A stretch of 64,000 nt of DNA from Microscilla marina ATCC 23134 (GCF_000169175.1 NZ_AAWS01000010.1:177340-241339); one strand, 5' to 3'. Shown: positions 1 through 8,557, numbered from the stretch's first letter. The notes: generated by a model from the sequence alone, not told the origin. Translations and numbers: made by a program.

Positions 1-989
1 GGGCAATGTTGGAAGGGAGCAAAGACTTCTCGAAAAACTTTATGGCAAAGTATGGCATTCCTACCGCACAGTCTCAAACCTTTACTAAAGATACCCTCAA
101 CGAAGGCTTGGCTTATTTAGAAACACAAAGTTTGCCCATTGTACTTAAGGCAGATGGTTTGGCGGCAGGCAAAGGGGTGATTATAAGCGAAACCCTGGCA
201 CACGCCCAGGCTACGCTCAAAGAAATGCTCATGGAAGCAAAGTTTGGCGATGCCAGCTCTAAGGTAGTCATTGAACAGTTTTTGAAAGGCATAGAAATGT
301 CTGCCTTTATTCTAAGCGATGGCGAAAGTTATTGTGTATTGCCCGAAGCCAAAGACTATAAGCGCATTGGTGAGCAAGATACCGGGCTAAACACGGGTGG
401 AATGGGGGCAGTGTCGCCGGTACCCTTTGCCAAAGGTGATTTTATGCAAAAGGTAGAAGAAAAAGTAATACAACCTACTGTAGAGGGGCTCAAAGCAGAG
501 GGCATCAGTTACACTGGGTTTATATTTTTTGGTTTGATGAATGTAGACGGCGAGCCTTATGTAATAGAGTACAATGCGCGTATGGGCGACCCTGAAACCG
601 AGGTAGTAATGCCCCGCATCAGCTCCGATTTTGTGCAAATGCTACAGGCAACTGCCGAACAAAAGCTCAAAGACTTTGTCATCGAAACCGACCCACGTAC
701 CGCCGCTACGGTGATGTTGGTGTCGGGTGGCTACCCTGAAAGTTATGAAAAGGGTAAAAAAATGGCTGGGTTTGACGAAGTGGGCGAGGTCATCTTGTTT
801 CATGCGGGCACCAAAACCAACGAACAGGATGAGGTGTTGACCAACGGGGGGCGGGTAATTTCGCTTACTGGGTTGGGCGATGACATTCCGCAGGCTTTGA
901 CCAAATGCAAGGCTGCCGCCGAAAAAATTGACTTTGAAGGTAAATACTACCGCAAAGACATTGGCTTAGACTTGATGAGTGAAGCTTAA
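1..989 (+). CDS. purD: Phosphoribosylamine-glycine ligase, C-terminal part
   Basis: This enzyme joins glycine to phosphoribosylamine with ATP in the second step of purine synthesis in the cytosol. The reading frame runs in from the left edge (a GCA codon precedes the first ATG), so about 95 N-terminal residues lie outside the window; the family is about 425 residues long. The visible part covers the ATP-grasp domain: MLEGSK at the entry, the LKADGLAAGKGV nucleotide-binding loop, the GLNTGGMGAVSP loop, and YNARMGDPETEVVMPR with metal-binding Glu and Asn residues, followed by the small C-terminal domain. It ends with a good hairpin terminator. Nothing suggests damage. Identification rests on multiple signature motifs. 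Confidence 0.96.
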   Translation, partial: AMLEGSKDFSKNFMAKYGIPTAQSQTFTKDTLNEGLAYLETQSLPIVLKADGLAAGKGVIISETLAHAQATLKEMLMEAKFGDASSKVVIEQFLKGIEMSAFILSDGESYCVLPEAKDYKRIGEQDTGLNTGGMGAVSPVPFAKGDFMQKVEEKVIQPTVEGLKAEGISYTGFIFFGLMNVDGEPYVIEYNARMGDPETEVVMPRISSDFVQMLQATAEQKLKDFVIETDPRTAATVMLVSGGYPESYEKGKKMAGFDEVGEVILFHAGTKTNEQDEVLTNGGRVISLTGLGDDIPQALTKCKAAAEKIDFEGKYYRKDIGLDLMSEA

Positions 990-1004
990 TATACTTATAG
1001 ATTC

Positions 1005-1040
1005 ACCCTTTGACAAATTGCCAAAGGGTATTTTTTTTAT
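1005..1040 (+). terminator. Rho-independent terminator after purD
   Basis: Perfect 8-bp stem (ACCCTTTG at 1005-1012 with CAAAGGGT at 1022-1029) followed by eight T residues. It sits between purD and a convergent gene. Confidence 0.85.
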
Positions 1041-1047
1041 TATCAAA

Positions 1048-1788
1048 TTACAAAGCTTCAAACAACATACCCAATAAATCTGGTACAAACCAAACTACCA
1101 GAGCAACACAGGCAGCAATGATGGCACGTCGCAAAAAGCGGCGTCCTTCGGCTACGGCGGCGTGTCCTGTCAATGCTTTCCCTGAACTGGTCTGAATCTC
1201 TTTTATGATTAAGCCATCGTAGGCAAGGAATATAAAGTATAAAAGAGGTATATTCACCAGAAGGCCTAATGCAATGTCTACATACATCATCATTATGTTA
1301 AAGGAATTTCTAGCTATTTTTTCATCCGAGGTTTCAAAGTTAGTTTCTACTATGCCATTTCTTACTTTCTGGTATAGGGTTTCTCCAGAAATATCCACCT
1401 CAAGGTCAAAGGAAAAAGCAATGCGAACTTTCTTGTTGCCAGACCATTGTGCTGAAAGGTTTACATTAGAAACGCTCCCCACAGTGCTTGACCTACTCTG
1501 GTAATTGTGTAGATAGATTACCTTCCAGTTGCCCGACTCGCTCCGAAAACAAAAGGCTTTATTGCCTGGGTAGCAGTTAATGTTAAACCTATTGTCGCTG
1601 AGGTAAATTAACCTTACATCTTTAGTAGTGATGGTTTTGCCATTTACTTCGGCTTTAAAGTATCCATTGGTGGTGTTGTTAGGTGTTACAAGCATTGCAA
1701 CACTCCAAAACTCGACGAGAATTATGATAACCCAACGTGTGGTAGATATACGCAGTGGAAATATTTCTTGAAATTTGTGTTTGATCAT
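1048..1788 (-). CDS. Hypothetical three-TM membrane protein
   Basis: I do not recognise the family. The longest open frame starts at 1869, but that start overlaps the upstream gene; the ATG at 1788 (MIKHKFQE) clears the overlap and is preferred, giving 246 residues. A hydrophobic segment lies at about residues 17-34, then a soluble, probably extracytoplasmic domain with two cysteines (about 40-170), then two further membrane segments (about 172-196 and 222-242) separated by a short cytoplasmic loop. It lies 47 bp downstream of the coiled-coil membrane protein gene on the same strand, so the two are probably cotranscribed. Function unknown. Confidence 0.7.
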   Translation of the reverse strand: MIKHKFQEIFPLRISTTRWVIIILVEFWSVAMLVTPNNTTNGYFKAEVNGKTITTKDVRLIYLSDNRFNINCYPGNKAFCFRSESGNWKVIYLHNYQSRSSTVGSVSNVNLSAQWSGNKKVRIAFSFDLEVDISGETLYQKVRNGIVETNFETSDEKIARNSFNIMMMYVDIALGLLVNIPLLYFIFLAYDGLIIKEIQTSSGKALTGHAAVAEGRRFLRRAIIAACVALVVWFVPDLLGMLFEAL

Positions 1789-1835
1789 TGTTTTGTAGTA
1801 TGATGAGTAATTGTTCGGAATATAAGAAATAAATC

Positions 1836-3335
1836 TTAGCTTTTCAGCAAATAAGCCGTTTGTCGCCAAATGTCCAATGTTTGGAGGCGTTGTTCATAAG
1901 CTTGCCAAAACTCTTCGTGGTTGTTACTATGTTCATAACTTTGCCAAAGTTGGAGTATGCTGTCTTCAGTGTTTTTATCAAATGCATATTTCAATTGTAG
2001 TGCTTCTACTTCTTGCGTCAGCGCCTCTATATCCTGTTGTGTGGTCGCTTGTTTTGACTTCATCTGGGCTTGGTGTTGCCTTTTTTGGCTGAATTGCTCC
2101 AGCTCTTCAGGATAGTGTTGCTGAAGAAAAGCTGTTAGTTTTTGTGTATTGTGTGTATTACTATTGGGGTGGTGTTGCGCATACTTAGCCCAAAGCCCCT
2201 TGAGATGCTCATTGACCGCGTTTTGTGCCTCTTCATGCTTTTGCTTAAACAAAGTGTAGGCTTGTTGTTTTTGGCTCAATTGCTCCTTTTTTGCTTCGTA
2301 TTGTTGTTGCTGATAGGCTGGGCTTTGTTGTATGCGTCGCCTTTTAGCCTGTTCGCTCATTTTGTGTAGTTTTAGCTGGGCACCTTGTAGGCGTGTCACC
2401 AGAGTTTGGTGGGCGGTTGCCAATGATTCATATTCAGCAGTAGGGGGAGAGTTGGGAGGCAACAACTCGTCTAATTTTTCGGAATTTTGTTGAATCTGAT
2501 CTATCAATAGCGTGAGCTTTTGCAAAGTGTGTTTGAGCTTAGCATAAGGGCTTCGGGTGGATTGGTTTGTCAACCGATGCACCGTTTCTAATACCTTAGT
2601 GGCTCGTGGGTTTATTTGCAAGTATTCAACCTCTGCTTTATTGATGCCTTCTTGAAGTTGTTTTTGGTCATAAGCTTTAATAAACGCCCCCATTTCTTGT
2701 CGGCTGGTTTGCACTAACTTTCCTTGCGTGTCCATTGCTTGCCTCAATTGCGCGCACCTTGCTTGCTGGGTCTTAAGTGGGGCAAGCATATCCTTAACCC
2801 GTGCCAACTCGTGAGTAAATTCGTCGTGTAACAAGGCTAATTGTTGAGACGCGTGGTAAAGTTCAGTGCGGTAGCGTTTCAGTTTTTGCGGCGGGTAATG
2901 ATAAGGCAGGTTCCAAACAATCGTTTTTAGTTGTTCAATGCTTTGCAAAGTGTCTGCTACACGTTGGTGTATGTTTGATTGTATCGTTTCGCATTGTTTG
3001 ATTGTTTCAGCTTCTTGTTGTTGTACCTTTTTGGAAACTCTCTGAGCGGAGGTTGTTTCAGGTGAGCTGGGATTGACCAGGTCAAATAATTTTCTGACCA
3101 TGCCAATGACCAAAGGAATCACTAAGCCTCCTCCCCCTGCCACAATTGCCAAGTCTCTTGAAGTCATTTGATCCAAAACAATCAAAAGCACTACAAACAA
3201 GGGGGCAACTACCCACGAAAACACTATAGCCACCCCCTTATCGGTCAAGTGTCCGTCGGTGGTTGTCCATAATAGGGTACTTATAAACAGTAAAAGAAAG
3301 ATTAAATAGGATATGTGAGGCATTGGTTTGATCAA
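1836..3335 (-). CDS. Membrane-anchored coiled-coil protein
   Basis: This 499-residue protein has three membrane segments in its first 85 residues (about 7-25, 34-54 and 63-82; the last is glycine-rich). They are followed by roughly 400 residues of Gln/Lys/Glu-rich sequence with heptad-like spacing, which predicts long coiled coils, including a strongly basic KRRRIQQ patch. No catalytic motif is visible. It is the first gene of a probable two-gene unit with the smaller membrane protein downstream. Such architecture suits a scaffold or envelope-organising protein, but that is inference. The family is not recognised. Confidence 0.75.
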   Translation of the reverse strand: MIKPMPHISYLIFLLLFISTLLWTTTDGHLTDKGVAIVFSWVVAPLFVVLLIVLDQMTSRDLAIVAGGGGLVIPLVIGMVRKLFDLVNPSSPETTSAQRVSKKVQQQEAETIKQCETIQSNIHQRVADTLQSIEQLKTIVWNLPYHYPPQKLKRYRTELYHASQQLALLHDEFTHELARVKDMLAPLKTQQARCAQLRQAMDTQGKLVQTSRQEMGAFIKAYDQKQLQEGINKAEVEYLQINPRATKVLETVHRLTNQSTRSPYAKLKHTLQKLTLLIDQIQQNSEKLDELLPPNSPPTAEYESLATAHQTLVTRLQGAQLKLHKMSEQAKRRRIQQSPAYQQQQYEAKKEQLSQKQQAYTLFKQKHEEAQNAVNEHLKGLWAKYAQHHPNSNTHNTQKLTAFLQQHYPEELEQFSQKRQHQAQMKSKQATTQQDIEALTQEVEALQLKYAFDKNTEDSILQLWQSYEHSNNHEEFWQAYEQRLQTLDIWRQTAYLLKS

Positions 3336-3450
3336 ACAGCTTTATTGCTTATACGTGTAACAGGTAAGAAGGTATAAGTGTGTGACAAATTTAAGTTTGA
3401 GTGTTTGGTTTTTTTTCAAAAACCTGTGGAGAAATAGAGGAGGGGATAGT

Positions 3451-3563
3451 TTACTGTTGCATTTGTTGTGGGCTGCAAGCGTATTGGTGCAAAACACCCC
3501 ATTTATCAGGCGTTAGCCCATTCGTAATTGCACCATTCATAATTTACTCCTGTTTTTTTTCAT
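3451..3563 (-). pseudogene. Degraded double-glycine-leader peptide gene (copy A)
   Basis: This is the first of five related copies. The ATG at 3563 opens MKKNRSKL and then hits TGA. A second ATG overlapping that stop (at 3540) opens the same leader-like segment as the neighbouring copies, up to CSPQQMQQ, where TAA replaces the codons for the IKGGNCC junction. The core peptide is therefore lost. The surrounding nucleotide sequence is nearly identical to copies B-D, so this is a recently broken paralogue. Confidence 0.6.
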
Positions 3564-3601
3564 TCTTTTGTATGTTATTTAAAGTGTATAATCATGGGCT
3601 T

Positions 3602-3935
3602 GAGAATTACGAATTGGGCAAAGCCATTCATACTTTAGTCCGGAGTTGGTAGTCGGTAGACCATAGTTTTTAGCCTCGCTTTGCAAATATTAGGAATTAC
3701 GAATTTGAGAATTACGAATTAGCTAAAGCAGAGCTTGACCTAAAGGTCTGCGGTTACGAATTGGGCGAAGCCATTTATACTTTAGTCCAGAGTTGGTAGT
3801 CGGTAGACCATAGTTTTTAGCCTCGCTTGGCGCCCATTCGTAATTCGTAATTAGCTAAAGCAGAGCTCCCTGCGGTCGGTTCGTAATTGATTCACTCGTA
3901 ATTAAACTATTCGTAATTAAACCATTCGTAATTAA
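3602..3935. repeat. Mosaic intergenic repeat block (left copy)
   Basis: The block contains two copies of a module reading ACTTTAGTCC(G/A)GAGTTGGT followed by AGTCGGTAGACCATAG and TTTTTAGCCTCGCTT, joined by short AATTACGAAT-type units and a module with AGCAGAGCTTGACC. The same modules, rearranged and inverted, occur at 9105-9380. Related AGTCGGTAGTCC-like fragments lie at 4578-4610 and 8667-8715. The AATTACGAAT unit also occurs between and inside the peptide genes up to about 5010. Confidence 0.8.
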
Positions 3936-3944
3936 AAAGCCCCT

Positions 3945-4139
3945 TCAAGCCTTCCACCGCTTTACGTCCGTCATCATCATGCCCATAGCAGCGGGTGGTG
4001 GTGGAGGGGTTTCTCCACCATCATCCGAACCACAGCAATTTCCCCCCTTTATTTGCTGCATTTGTTGGGGGCTACAAGCGTATTGGTGCAAAACACCCCA
4101 TTTATCAGGCGTTAGCCCATTCGTAATTGCACCATTCAT
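3945..4139 (-). CDS. Double-glycine-leader peptide precursor (copy B)
   Basis: Small peptide of 64 residues with the conserved junction ACSPQQMQQIKGGNCC, then an acidic GSDDGG stretch, TPPPPP and a Met-rich tail ending in KRWKA. The layout (hydrophilic leader, Gln/Met/Ile-rich segment, Gly-Gly, Cys-rich core) matches the GG-leader natural-product precursors known in Bacteroidota. In this copy the usual start (MKKNRSKL, ATG at 4162) ends at TGA, and an overlapping ATG (ATGA at 4139) restarts translation, so expression may be reduced. No maturation enzyme or C39-type transporter is visible nearby. The RiPP assignment comes from motif resemblance only. Confidence 0.55.
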   Translation of the reverse strand: MNGAITNGLTPDKWGVLHQYACSPQQMQQIKGGNCCGSDDGGETPPPPPAAMGMMMTDVKRWKA

Positions 4140-4274
4140 AATTTACTCCTGTTTTTTTTCATTCTTTTGTATGTTATTTAAAGTGTGTAATCATGGGCTT
4201 GAGAATTACGAATTACGAATTGGGCAAAGCCATTCGTAATTCGTAATTAAGCCATTCGTAATTAAAAAGCCCCT

Positions 4275-4499
4275 TCAAGCCTTCCACCACTTTACGTCCG
4301 TCATCATCATCGCCATAGCCTGCGGCGGCGGGGGTGGGGTTTCCCCTCCATCGTCTTCCTCACAGCAATTCCCCCCCTTTATTTGCTGCATTTGTTGGGG
4401 GCTGCAAGCGTATTGGTGCAAAACACCCCATTTATCAGGCGTTAGCCCATTCGTAATTGCACCATTCGTCATTCGTAATTTACTCCTGTTTTTTTTCAT
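4275..4499 (-). CDS. Double-glycine-leader peptide precursor (copy C)
   Basis: This 74-residue peptide begins MKKNRSKLRM and carries SPQQMQQIKGGNCC at residues 33-46, then EEDDGGETPPPPP and a Met-rich tail ending KWWKA. Its leader is 13 residues longer than that of copy E. The extra segment (around TNGAITNGLTPDKW) is encoded by AATTACGAAT-type sequence that is also the dispersed repeat of the surrounding noncoding DNA, and the insertion keeps frame. The upstream sequence (about 4507-4562) is nearly the same as that upstream of copy E, which suggests that each gene carries its own promoter. Family resemblance: GG-leader natural-product precursors; function inferred. Confidence 0.65.
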   Translation of the reverse strand: MKKNRSKLRMTNGAITNGLTPDKWGVLHQYACSPQQMQQIKGGNCCEEDDGGETPPPPPQAMAMMMTDVKWWKA

Positions 4500-4700
4500 T
4501 CTTTTGTATACTATTTTAAGTGTTGTACATTAGGTATATTTGCAAAAATACTGCCTTTGGTACAAACAAAATTTTAGTCGGTAGTCCATAGTCAGTAGCC
4601 GATAGTGGTTACACTTCGCGTGCTTGCCTCTTCTTAAAGCTCACCCCAAAAAAAAGAGGGCTCACCAAGCCCCCGTTCATTCAATACTTTCTAACCCCCC

Positions 4701-4907
4701 TTAAGCTTGCCACAATTTTGTGGGCATCATCAGACCCATAGCAGCGGGCGGCGGGGGTGGGGTTTCTCCACCTTCTCCTTCATCGCAACAGTTTCCCCCC
4801 TTTATTTGCTGCATTTGTTGGGGTGTACAAGCGTATTGGTGCAAAACACCCCATTTATCAGGCGTTAGCCCATTCGTCATTCGTAATTTACTCCTGTTTT
4901 TTTTCAT
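4701..4907 (-). CDS. Double-glycine-leader peptide precursor (copy D)
   Basis: This 68-residue paralogue starts MKKNRSKLRM and has TPQQMQQIKGGNCC followed by DEGEGGETPPPPPAAM and a divergent tail (LMMPTKLWQA). It lacks the five residues GAITN present in copy C, a 15-nt difference equal to one repeat-derived unit. The junction, the CC pair and the five prolines are kept while the flanking residues vary, which suggests selection on the core rather than passive duplication. It is the most divergent core of the set. Confidence 0.65.
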   Translation of the reverse strand: MKKNRSKLRMTNGLTPDKWGVLHQYACTPQQMQQIKGGNCCDEGEGGETPPPPPAAMGLMMPTKLWQA

Positions 4908-5012
4908 TCTTTTGTATACTATTTAAAGTGTATAATCATGGGCTTGAGAATTACGAATTGGGCAAAGCCATTCGTAATTCGTAATTGACCCATTCGTAAT
5001 TAAGAAGCCCCT

Positions 5013-5198
5013 TCAAGCCTTCCACCGCTTTACGTCCGTCATCATCATCGCCATAGCCTGCGGCGGTGGAGGGGGGGTTACTCCTCCATCGTCTTCCTCA
5101 CAGCAATTCCCCCCCTTTATTTGCTGCATTTGTTGGGGGCTGCAAGCATCTTTGTAAAAATCCCGCAACATTTTGTGTTGTTTTCTGTTTTTTTTCAT
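5013..5198 (-). CDS. Double-glycine-leader peptide precursor (copy E)
   Basis: This 61-residue copy starts MKKNRKQHKM and has the shortest leader (30 residues to Gly-Gly), with CSPQQMQQIKGGNCC and a core with EEDDGG, TPPPPP, QAMAMMM and KRWKA. It lacks the repeat-derived leader insertion of copies A-D and so probably resembles the ancestral form. It is divergent from the TPR/HTH gene starting at 5322, and the 123-bp gap could hold promoters for both. A conserved Cys precedes SPQQ in the leader, and CC follows the Gly-Gly. No modifying enzyme is encoded within the window, so processing is unknown. Confidence 0.7.
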   Translation of the reverse strand: MKKNRKQHKMLRDFYKDACSPQQMQQIKGGNCCEEDDGGVTPPPPPQAMAMMMTDVKRWKA

Positions 5199-5321
5199 TC
5201 TTTTGTATACTATTTTAAGTGTTGTACATTAGGTATATTTTGCAAAAATACTGCCTTTGGTGCAAACAAACGAAACATCTAAAATATATTCACCCAAACC
5301 ACTTATTATTTAACTATAGTT

Positions 5322-6857
5322 ATGTTATCCATTACCCTACGCCTATCCCTTGCCGGGCTTGCCCTATGTGTTGCCTTTGGCTGGGCTTGTGCTCAAACCA
5401 CCAACCACCCCCAACCCAAAAGCCGGTACGATCGCCTCTACGCTCAAGCCTACCGGGCGGGTAGTGCTCAGCCCGACTCGGCGATATACTACGCCCGCCA
5501 AGCCGCCAGCGCCACCCAAAAGCCCCAGGAACAAGCCAATGCCCATAACTTGTTGGCTTTTTATGGACTTAACCAAGGTTATTATGGGCTTGCCATCCAG
5601 CATTACCAACAAGCCTACGACTTATACAAGCAACCGATACAAAAAGCAACGATGCTTAAAAATATGGCTTTTTGCCACAAAAATACGGGTAATTATCAGG
5701 CAACTATCCCGATAGTCCGTCAAGCAATACAAATCTTTACTAAACTTAAAGAAGTTGATTACCATATAGAAGCCTTAAATCTACTTGCCAATTGTCACAA
5801 TGCAGAAACTAATTTTGGCAATGCCCAATGTATTTATATGCAAGCTGTAGAGTTGGCAAAAAGACACAGTAAGCCTCAAAAGTTGGCAAGCATTTATACT
5901 GATTTTGCTAATTTTAAAGAAAACCAGCACAAATACGATTCGGCGGTGTACTACCAACGCCTTGCCCTGCAAGCCCCCCAGCTTCACCCTAGCAAAGAGA
6001 GTATTCGTTGGGTAAAACTTGCCTGGTATTATTTGCAGAGCAAAAACCTACCCGCTGCCGAGCAAAGCCTACGGCAAGCCCAAAGCCTGGAGCACACCAG
6101 CCCCAAGGCGTGGGCATACTATTGGGGGGTGCAAGGTTTGGTGCATTATATAAAACTACAAAAAAGCCAAGCCAAGCAAGCCTACCATAGGTTCGACTCG
6201 TTGCTGCAAGTACTGGGGGGCAATACTGCGCAGCCCATTCAACAAAAGTTTGCCCACAAAACCGCCTACGACATGTACCACAGCGGCTATAGCCTCATAG
6301 GGCGAATATGGCCCCGTGAGCACGAAAAAGCCTACTTTGCCCAGGTGCGGCAGTGGTATGCCCAACGCAAACGCACCGAGCATAGGCTACTCCAAAAAAC
6401 CAAAGTAAATGTAACCCTGCGCGACTCGCTGGTAATAGCCCGCACCGCGCCCAGAGTAAACGTAGTGCGGCAAATCACCCCTTGGTGGTGGTTGGTAATG
6501 GTGGCGGCTATAGCTATAGCGGGGCTGTGGCTATACCAGGCACGCACCCAAAAACTACGCGCCGAAACCCGGCAAGTGCAAGCCCAGGCCAATTTTGTAG
6601 AGACCATCAAAACTAGCCCCATTAAGGGAATGGGCGACCTAAGCAAGGCAGAGGTAGACATGCTTGCCAAAATAGAGCACCACCAAAAAGACAAACTCAC
6701 CGCTGACGAGGTCAGAATGTTTGTAATGGTGGGGCGGGGTGGCTATACCTACAAAGCCATTTCGTTGCGCACAAACTTTACAGAGGGCAACATAAAAACC
6801 AAAGTAAGGCGCGCCAAAAAAGCTTGTGGAGTAAGCAACCTCAAAGACCTGATGTAG
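5322..6857 (+). CDS. TPR protein with C-terminal LuxR-like HTH
   Basis: A 511-residue putative membrane-bound regulator. A signal peptide (about residues 1-25, ending ACAQ) is followed by about six tetratricopeptide repeats (about 35-330), with ALNLLANCHN- and AVYYQRLALQ-type helices. One membrane segment (WWWLVMVAAIAIAGLWL, about 388-407) and a short linker come next, then a C-terminal helix-turn-helix (about 435-511) with LTADEVRMFVMV and YKAISLRTNFTEGNIKTKV, like the LuxR/GerE recognition region. This layout, periplasmic TPRs signalling to a cytoplasmic HTH, is common in Bacteroidota. It is divergent from the small peptide genes and is the only regulator near them, so it may control them; this is inference from position. 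Confidence 0.85.
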   Translation: MLSITLRLSLAGLALCVAFGWACAQTTNHPQPKSRYDRLYAQAYRAGSAQPDSAIYYARQAASATQKPQEQANAHNLLAFYGLNQGYYGLAIQHYQQAYDLYKQPIQKATMLKNMAFCHKNTGNYQATIPIVRQAIQIFTKLKEVDYHIEALNLLANCHNAETNFGNAQCIYMQAVELAKRHSKPQKLASIYTDFANFKENQHKYDSAVYYQRLALQAPQLHPSKESIRWVKLAWYYLQSKNLPAAEQSLRQAQSLEHTSPKAWAYYWGVQGLVHYIKLQKSQAKQAYHRFDSLLQVLGGNTAQPIQQKFAHKTAYDMYHSGYSLIGRIWPREHEKAYFAQVRQWYAQRKRTEHRLLQKTKVNVTLRDSLVIARTAPRVNVVRQITPWWWLVMVAAIAIAGLWLYQARTQKLRAETRQVQAQANFVETIKTSPIKGMGDLSKAEVDMLAKIEHHQKDKLTADEVRMFVMVGRGGYTYKAISLRTNFTEGNIKTKVRRAKKACGVSNLKDLM

Positions 6858-6864
6858 AAAAAAA

Positions 6865-6887
6865 CAAACCCCTTGCCCCGGGGTTTG
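6865..6887. terminator. Possible hairpin terminator
   Basis: An 8-bp perfect stem (CAAACCCC with GGGGTTTG) lies just after the TPR/HTH gene. There is no T run on the plus side, and the A-run before it would make a T-tract only for minus-strand transcripts. Confidence 0.35.
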
Positions 6888-6975
6888 CGTTGGTAACAGG
6901 GGTAAGGGAGTTTGCAATCAATAGTCTCCCAAGTTTTGGTGAATGGTTTTGATCAAAGACCAGGCGCATTTTAAG

Positions 6976-6995
6976 GGCATAGCAGCGCTATGGCC
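6976..6995. repeat. Intergenic palindrome with AGCGCT apex
   Basis: GGCATAGC-AGC-GCTATGGCC type hairpin in the gap before the frameshifted gene. It shares its apex with other intergenic palindromes at 22000, 25092, 55422 and 56451. Confidence 0.5.
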
Positions 6996-7106
6996 GCAAC
7001 ATGCAACGAAGTATTTGGACAAAAAAATCGCTAGAAATGGGTAGCTTATTTTTTGGATGCTCCCTCAAGTTTTGTTTTACCTTTTATCAACCCAAACTCA
7101 GTCATT

Positions 7107-7807
7107 ATGTCACAAGAAAACTACGAGCTAAAGCTCGACACCCTCCAAACGATTGCCAATGCCGAACTTGCCCCCCCAACCGCCCTGTAGACACGGCACT
7201 GCAAGAAGCCGAAAACCTGTTTGTATGGGCTCAAGCCGACCAAGCCGCCCTGGAAGGCATAGGCTTTGATTGGGCCACCTGGGGCGCCGACCTACCCCTG
7301 CGCACCGGGGCGCTGCGCTATGCCCAATCGCTGTGGGTGAGCGAACGCAACACCAAAGAAGAAGCCCAGATAAATTGGAAAAATGTAGCCCCCGATGCCT
7401 ACGAGCTACGCGACGACTTGCTTGCCAGCTTTAGGTATGCTTTTCGCAAACGCGACGACCTGCTCAACCGGGTGCGCGAAATAAGCGAGGGCAGCGGCAA
7501 CGCCGACATGATACAAGACCTAAGCGACCTGAGCGCCCTGGGCAAGGCCAACCTAGCCGAGCTAAACAAGATAAAGTTTGACCCTGCCCGCCTCGACTTT
7601 GCCGCTGCCCAAGCCGACCAACTAGCCGACATGCTGGCGCTTGCCAATGGTGCCAGCCACGACACCAACCAAGCCAAACTACTACGCGATGCTGCCTTTG
7701 CCCACCTCAAAGAGGCAGTAGACGAGCTACGCACGGCGGGCAAGTATGCTTTTCGTAAACAAAAAGACCGCTACCAGGGCTACACCAGCCAATACCATAA
7801 AAAATAA
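7107..7807 (+). pseudogene. Frameshifted hypothetical protein (about 233 aa)
   Basis: The natural start appears to be the ATG at 7107 (MSQENYELKLDTLQTIANAE). That frame stops at 7188 just after a run of seven C residues (7171-7177). Adding one C would join it to the long downstream frame (NRPVDTALQEAENL...) that ends at 7807. The downstream frame by itself can be opened from 7001, but the N-terminus so encoded looks unlike protein. The reconstructed protein is helical, acidic-basic mixed, without signal peptide or membrane segment, and has two similar stretches (RYAFRKRDDLL and KYAFRKQKD). Family not recognised. A homopolymer sequencing error, phase variation or true decay are all possible. 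Confidence 0.6.
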
Positions 7808-7975
7808 ACCAGGGCTTGTATGCCAACTGAGTGCGCCAAAAGCGGGGGTGACTATACAATGGTTGTTCCCGCTTTTTTTGGGGCTTGGCAAACCAGTCAA
7901 AAACAAATAATATACTGTAGGGGTAAGAGATACAATACAGGGGAGAAATATTATTTTGTTTTTGGTGTTCATGCA

Positions 7976-8185
7976 CTACAGGGGCACTGCCATTTACTAC
8001 ATGGATGCTGCGATTTAGTACAGGGGCACTGCCACTTACTACAGGGATGCTACGATTTACTATAGGGGCACTGCCATTTACTACAGGGATGCTGCGATTT
8101 AGTACAGGGGCACTGCCACTTACTACAGGGATGCTACGATTTACTACAGGGACACTGCCACTTACTACAGGGATGCTACGATTTA
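7976..8185. repeat. 42-bp minisatellite, five units
   Basis: Five tandem 42-bp units, each itself a degenerate double of about 21 bp (C/GTACAGGGGCACTGCCA then TACTACAGGGATGCT). The 42-bp length is a multiple of three, so 14-residue periodic open frames exist on both strands (MLRFSTGALPLTTG-like on plus; VVNRSIPVVSGSAP-like on minus). No start signal, signal peptide or homology supports translation, so I treat it as noncoding. The rest of 7808-8805 holds no recognisable gene. Confidence 0.9.
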
Positions 8186-8557
8186 CTACAGCGAACAAGT
8201 TTGCCCCTATAGCGCATACACCCACCTGTATACATTGCCTGCTGTGGGGAGAGATATATTGCAATTTATCGTTTTTATCCTGTTAATTTTAGCGCAGCAC
8301 TCAAAAATATCCGCCCTTCTCAACTGCAAAACCACCCTAACGCAAGTACTTATAAATCTGACACTTAGCCCCAGTTTGAAACTTTTTGAAACCTACCTTG
8401 CAAAGAGTTTCAAAGGGTAAATTAAAAGTAAACACCCCACTTTAGCCCTTGTTTTACGTTTTTTGCCCCCCTACTTTTGTTGCATCATAGTTTCTGATTT
8501 TGGGCGCTGAAAACCGCAGTGTGTACAATCTCAGATTCGGTTTTTCTTTAAAAACCA

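Noticed and set aside
7707..8286. Open frames on both strands across the 42-bp minisatellite
   Set aside because: The frames stay open because the unit length is a multiple of three; no start context, signal or homology.
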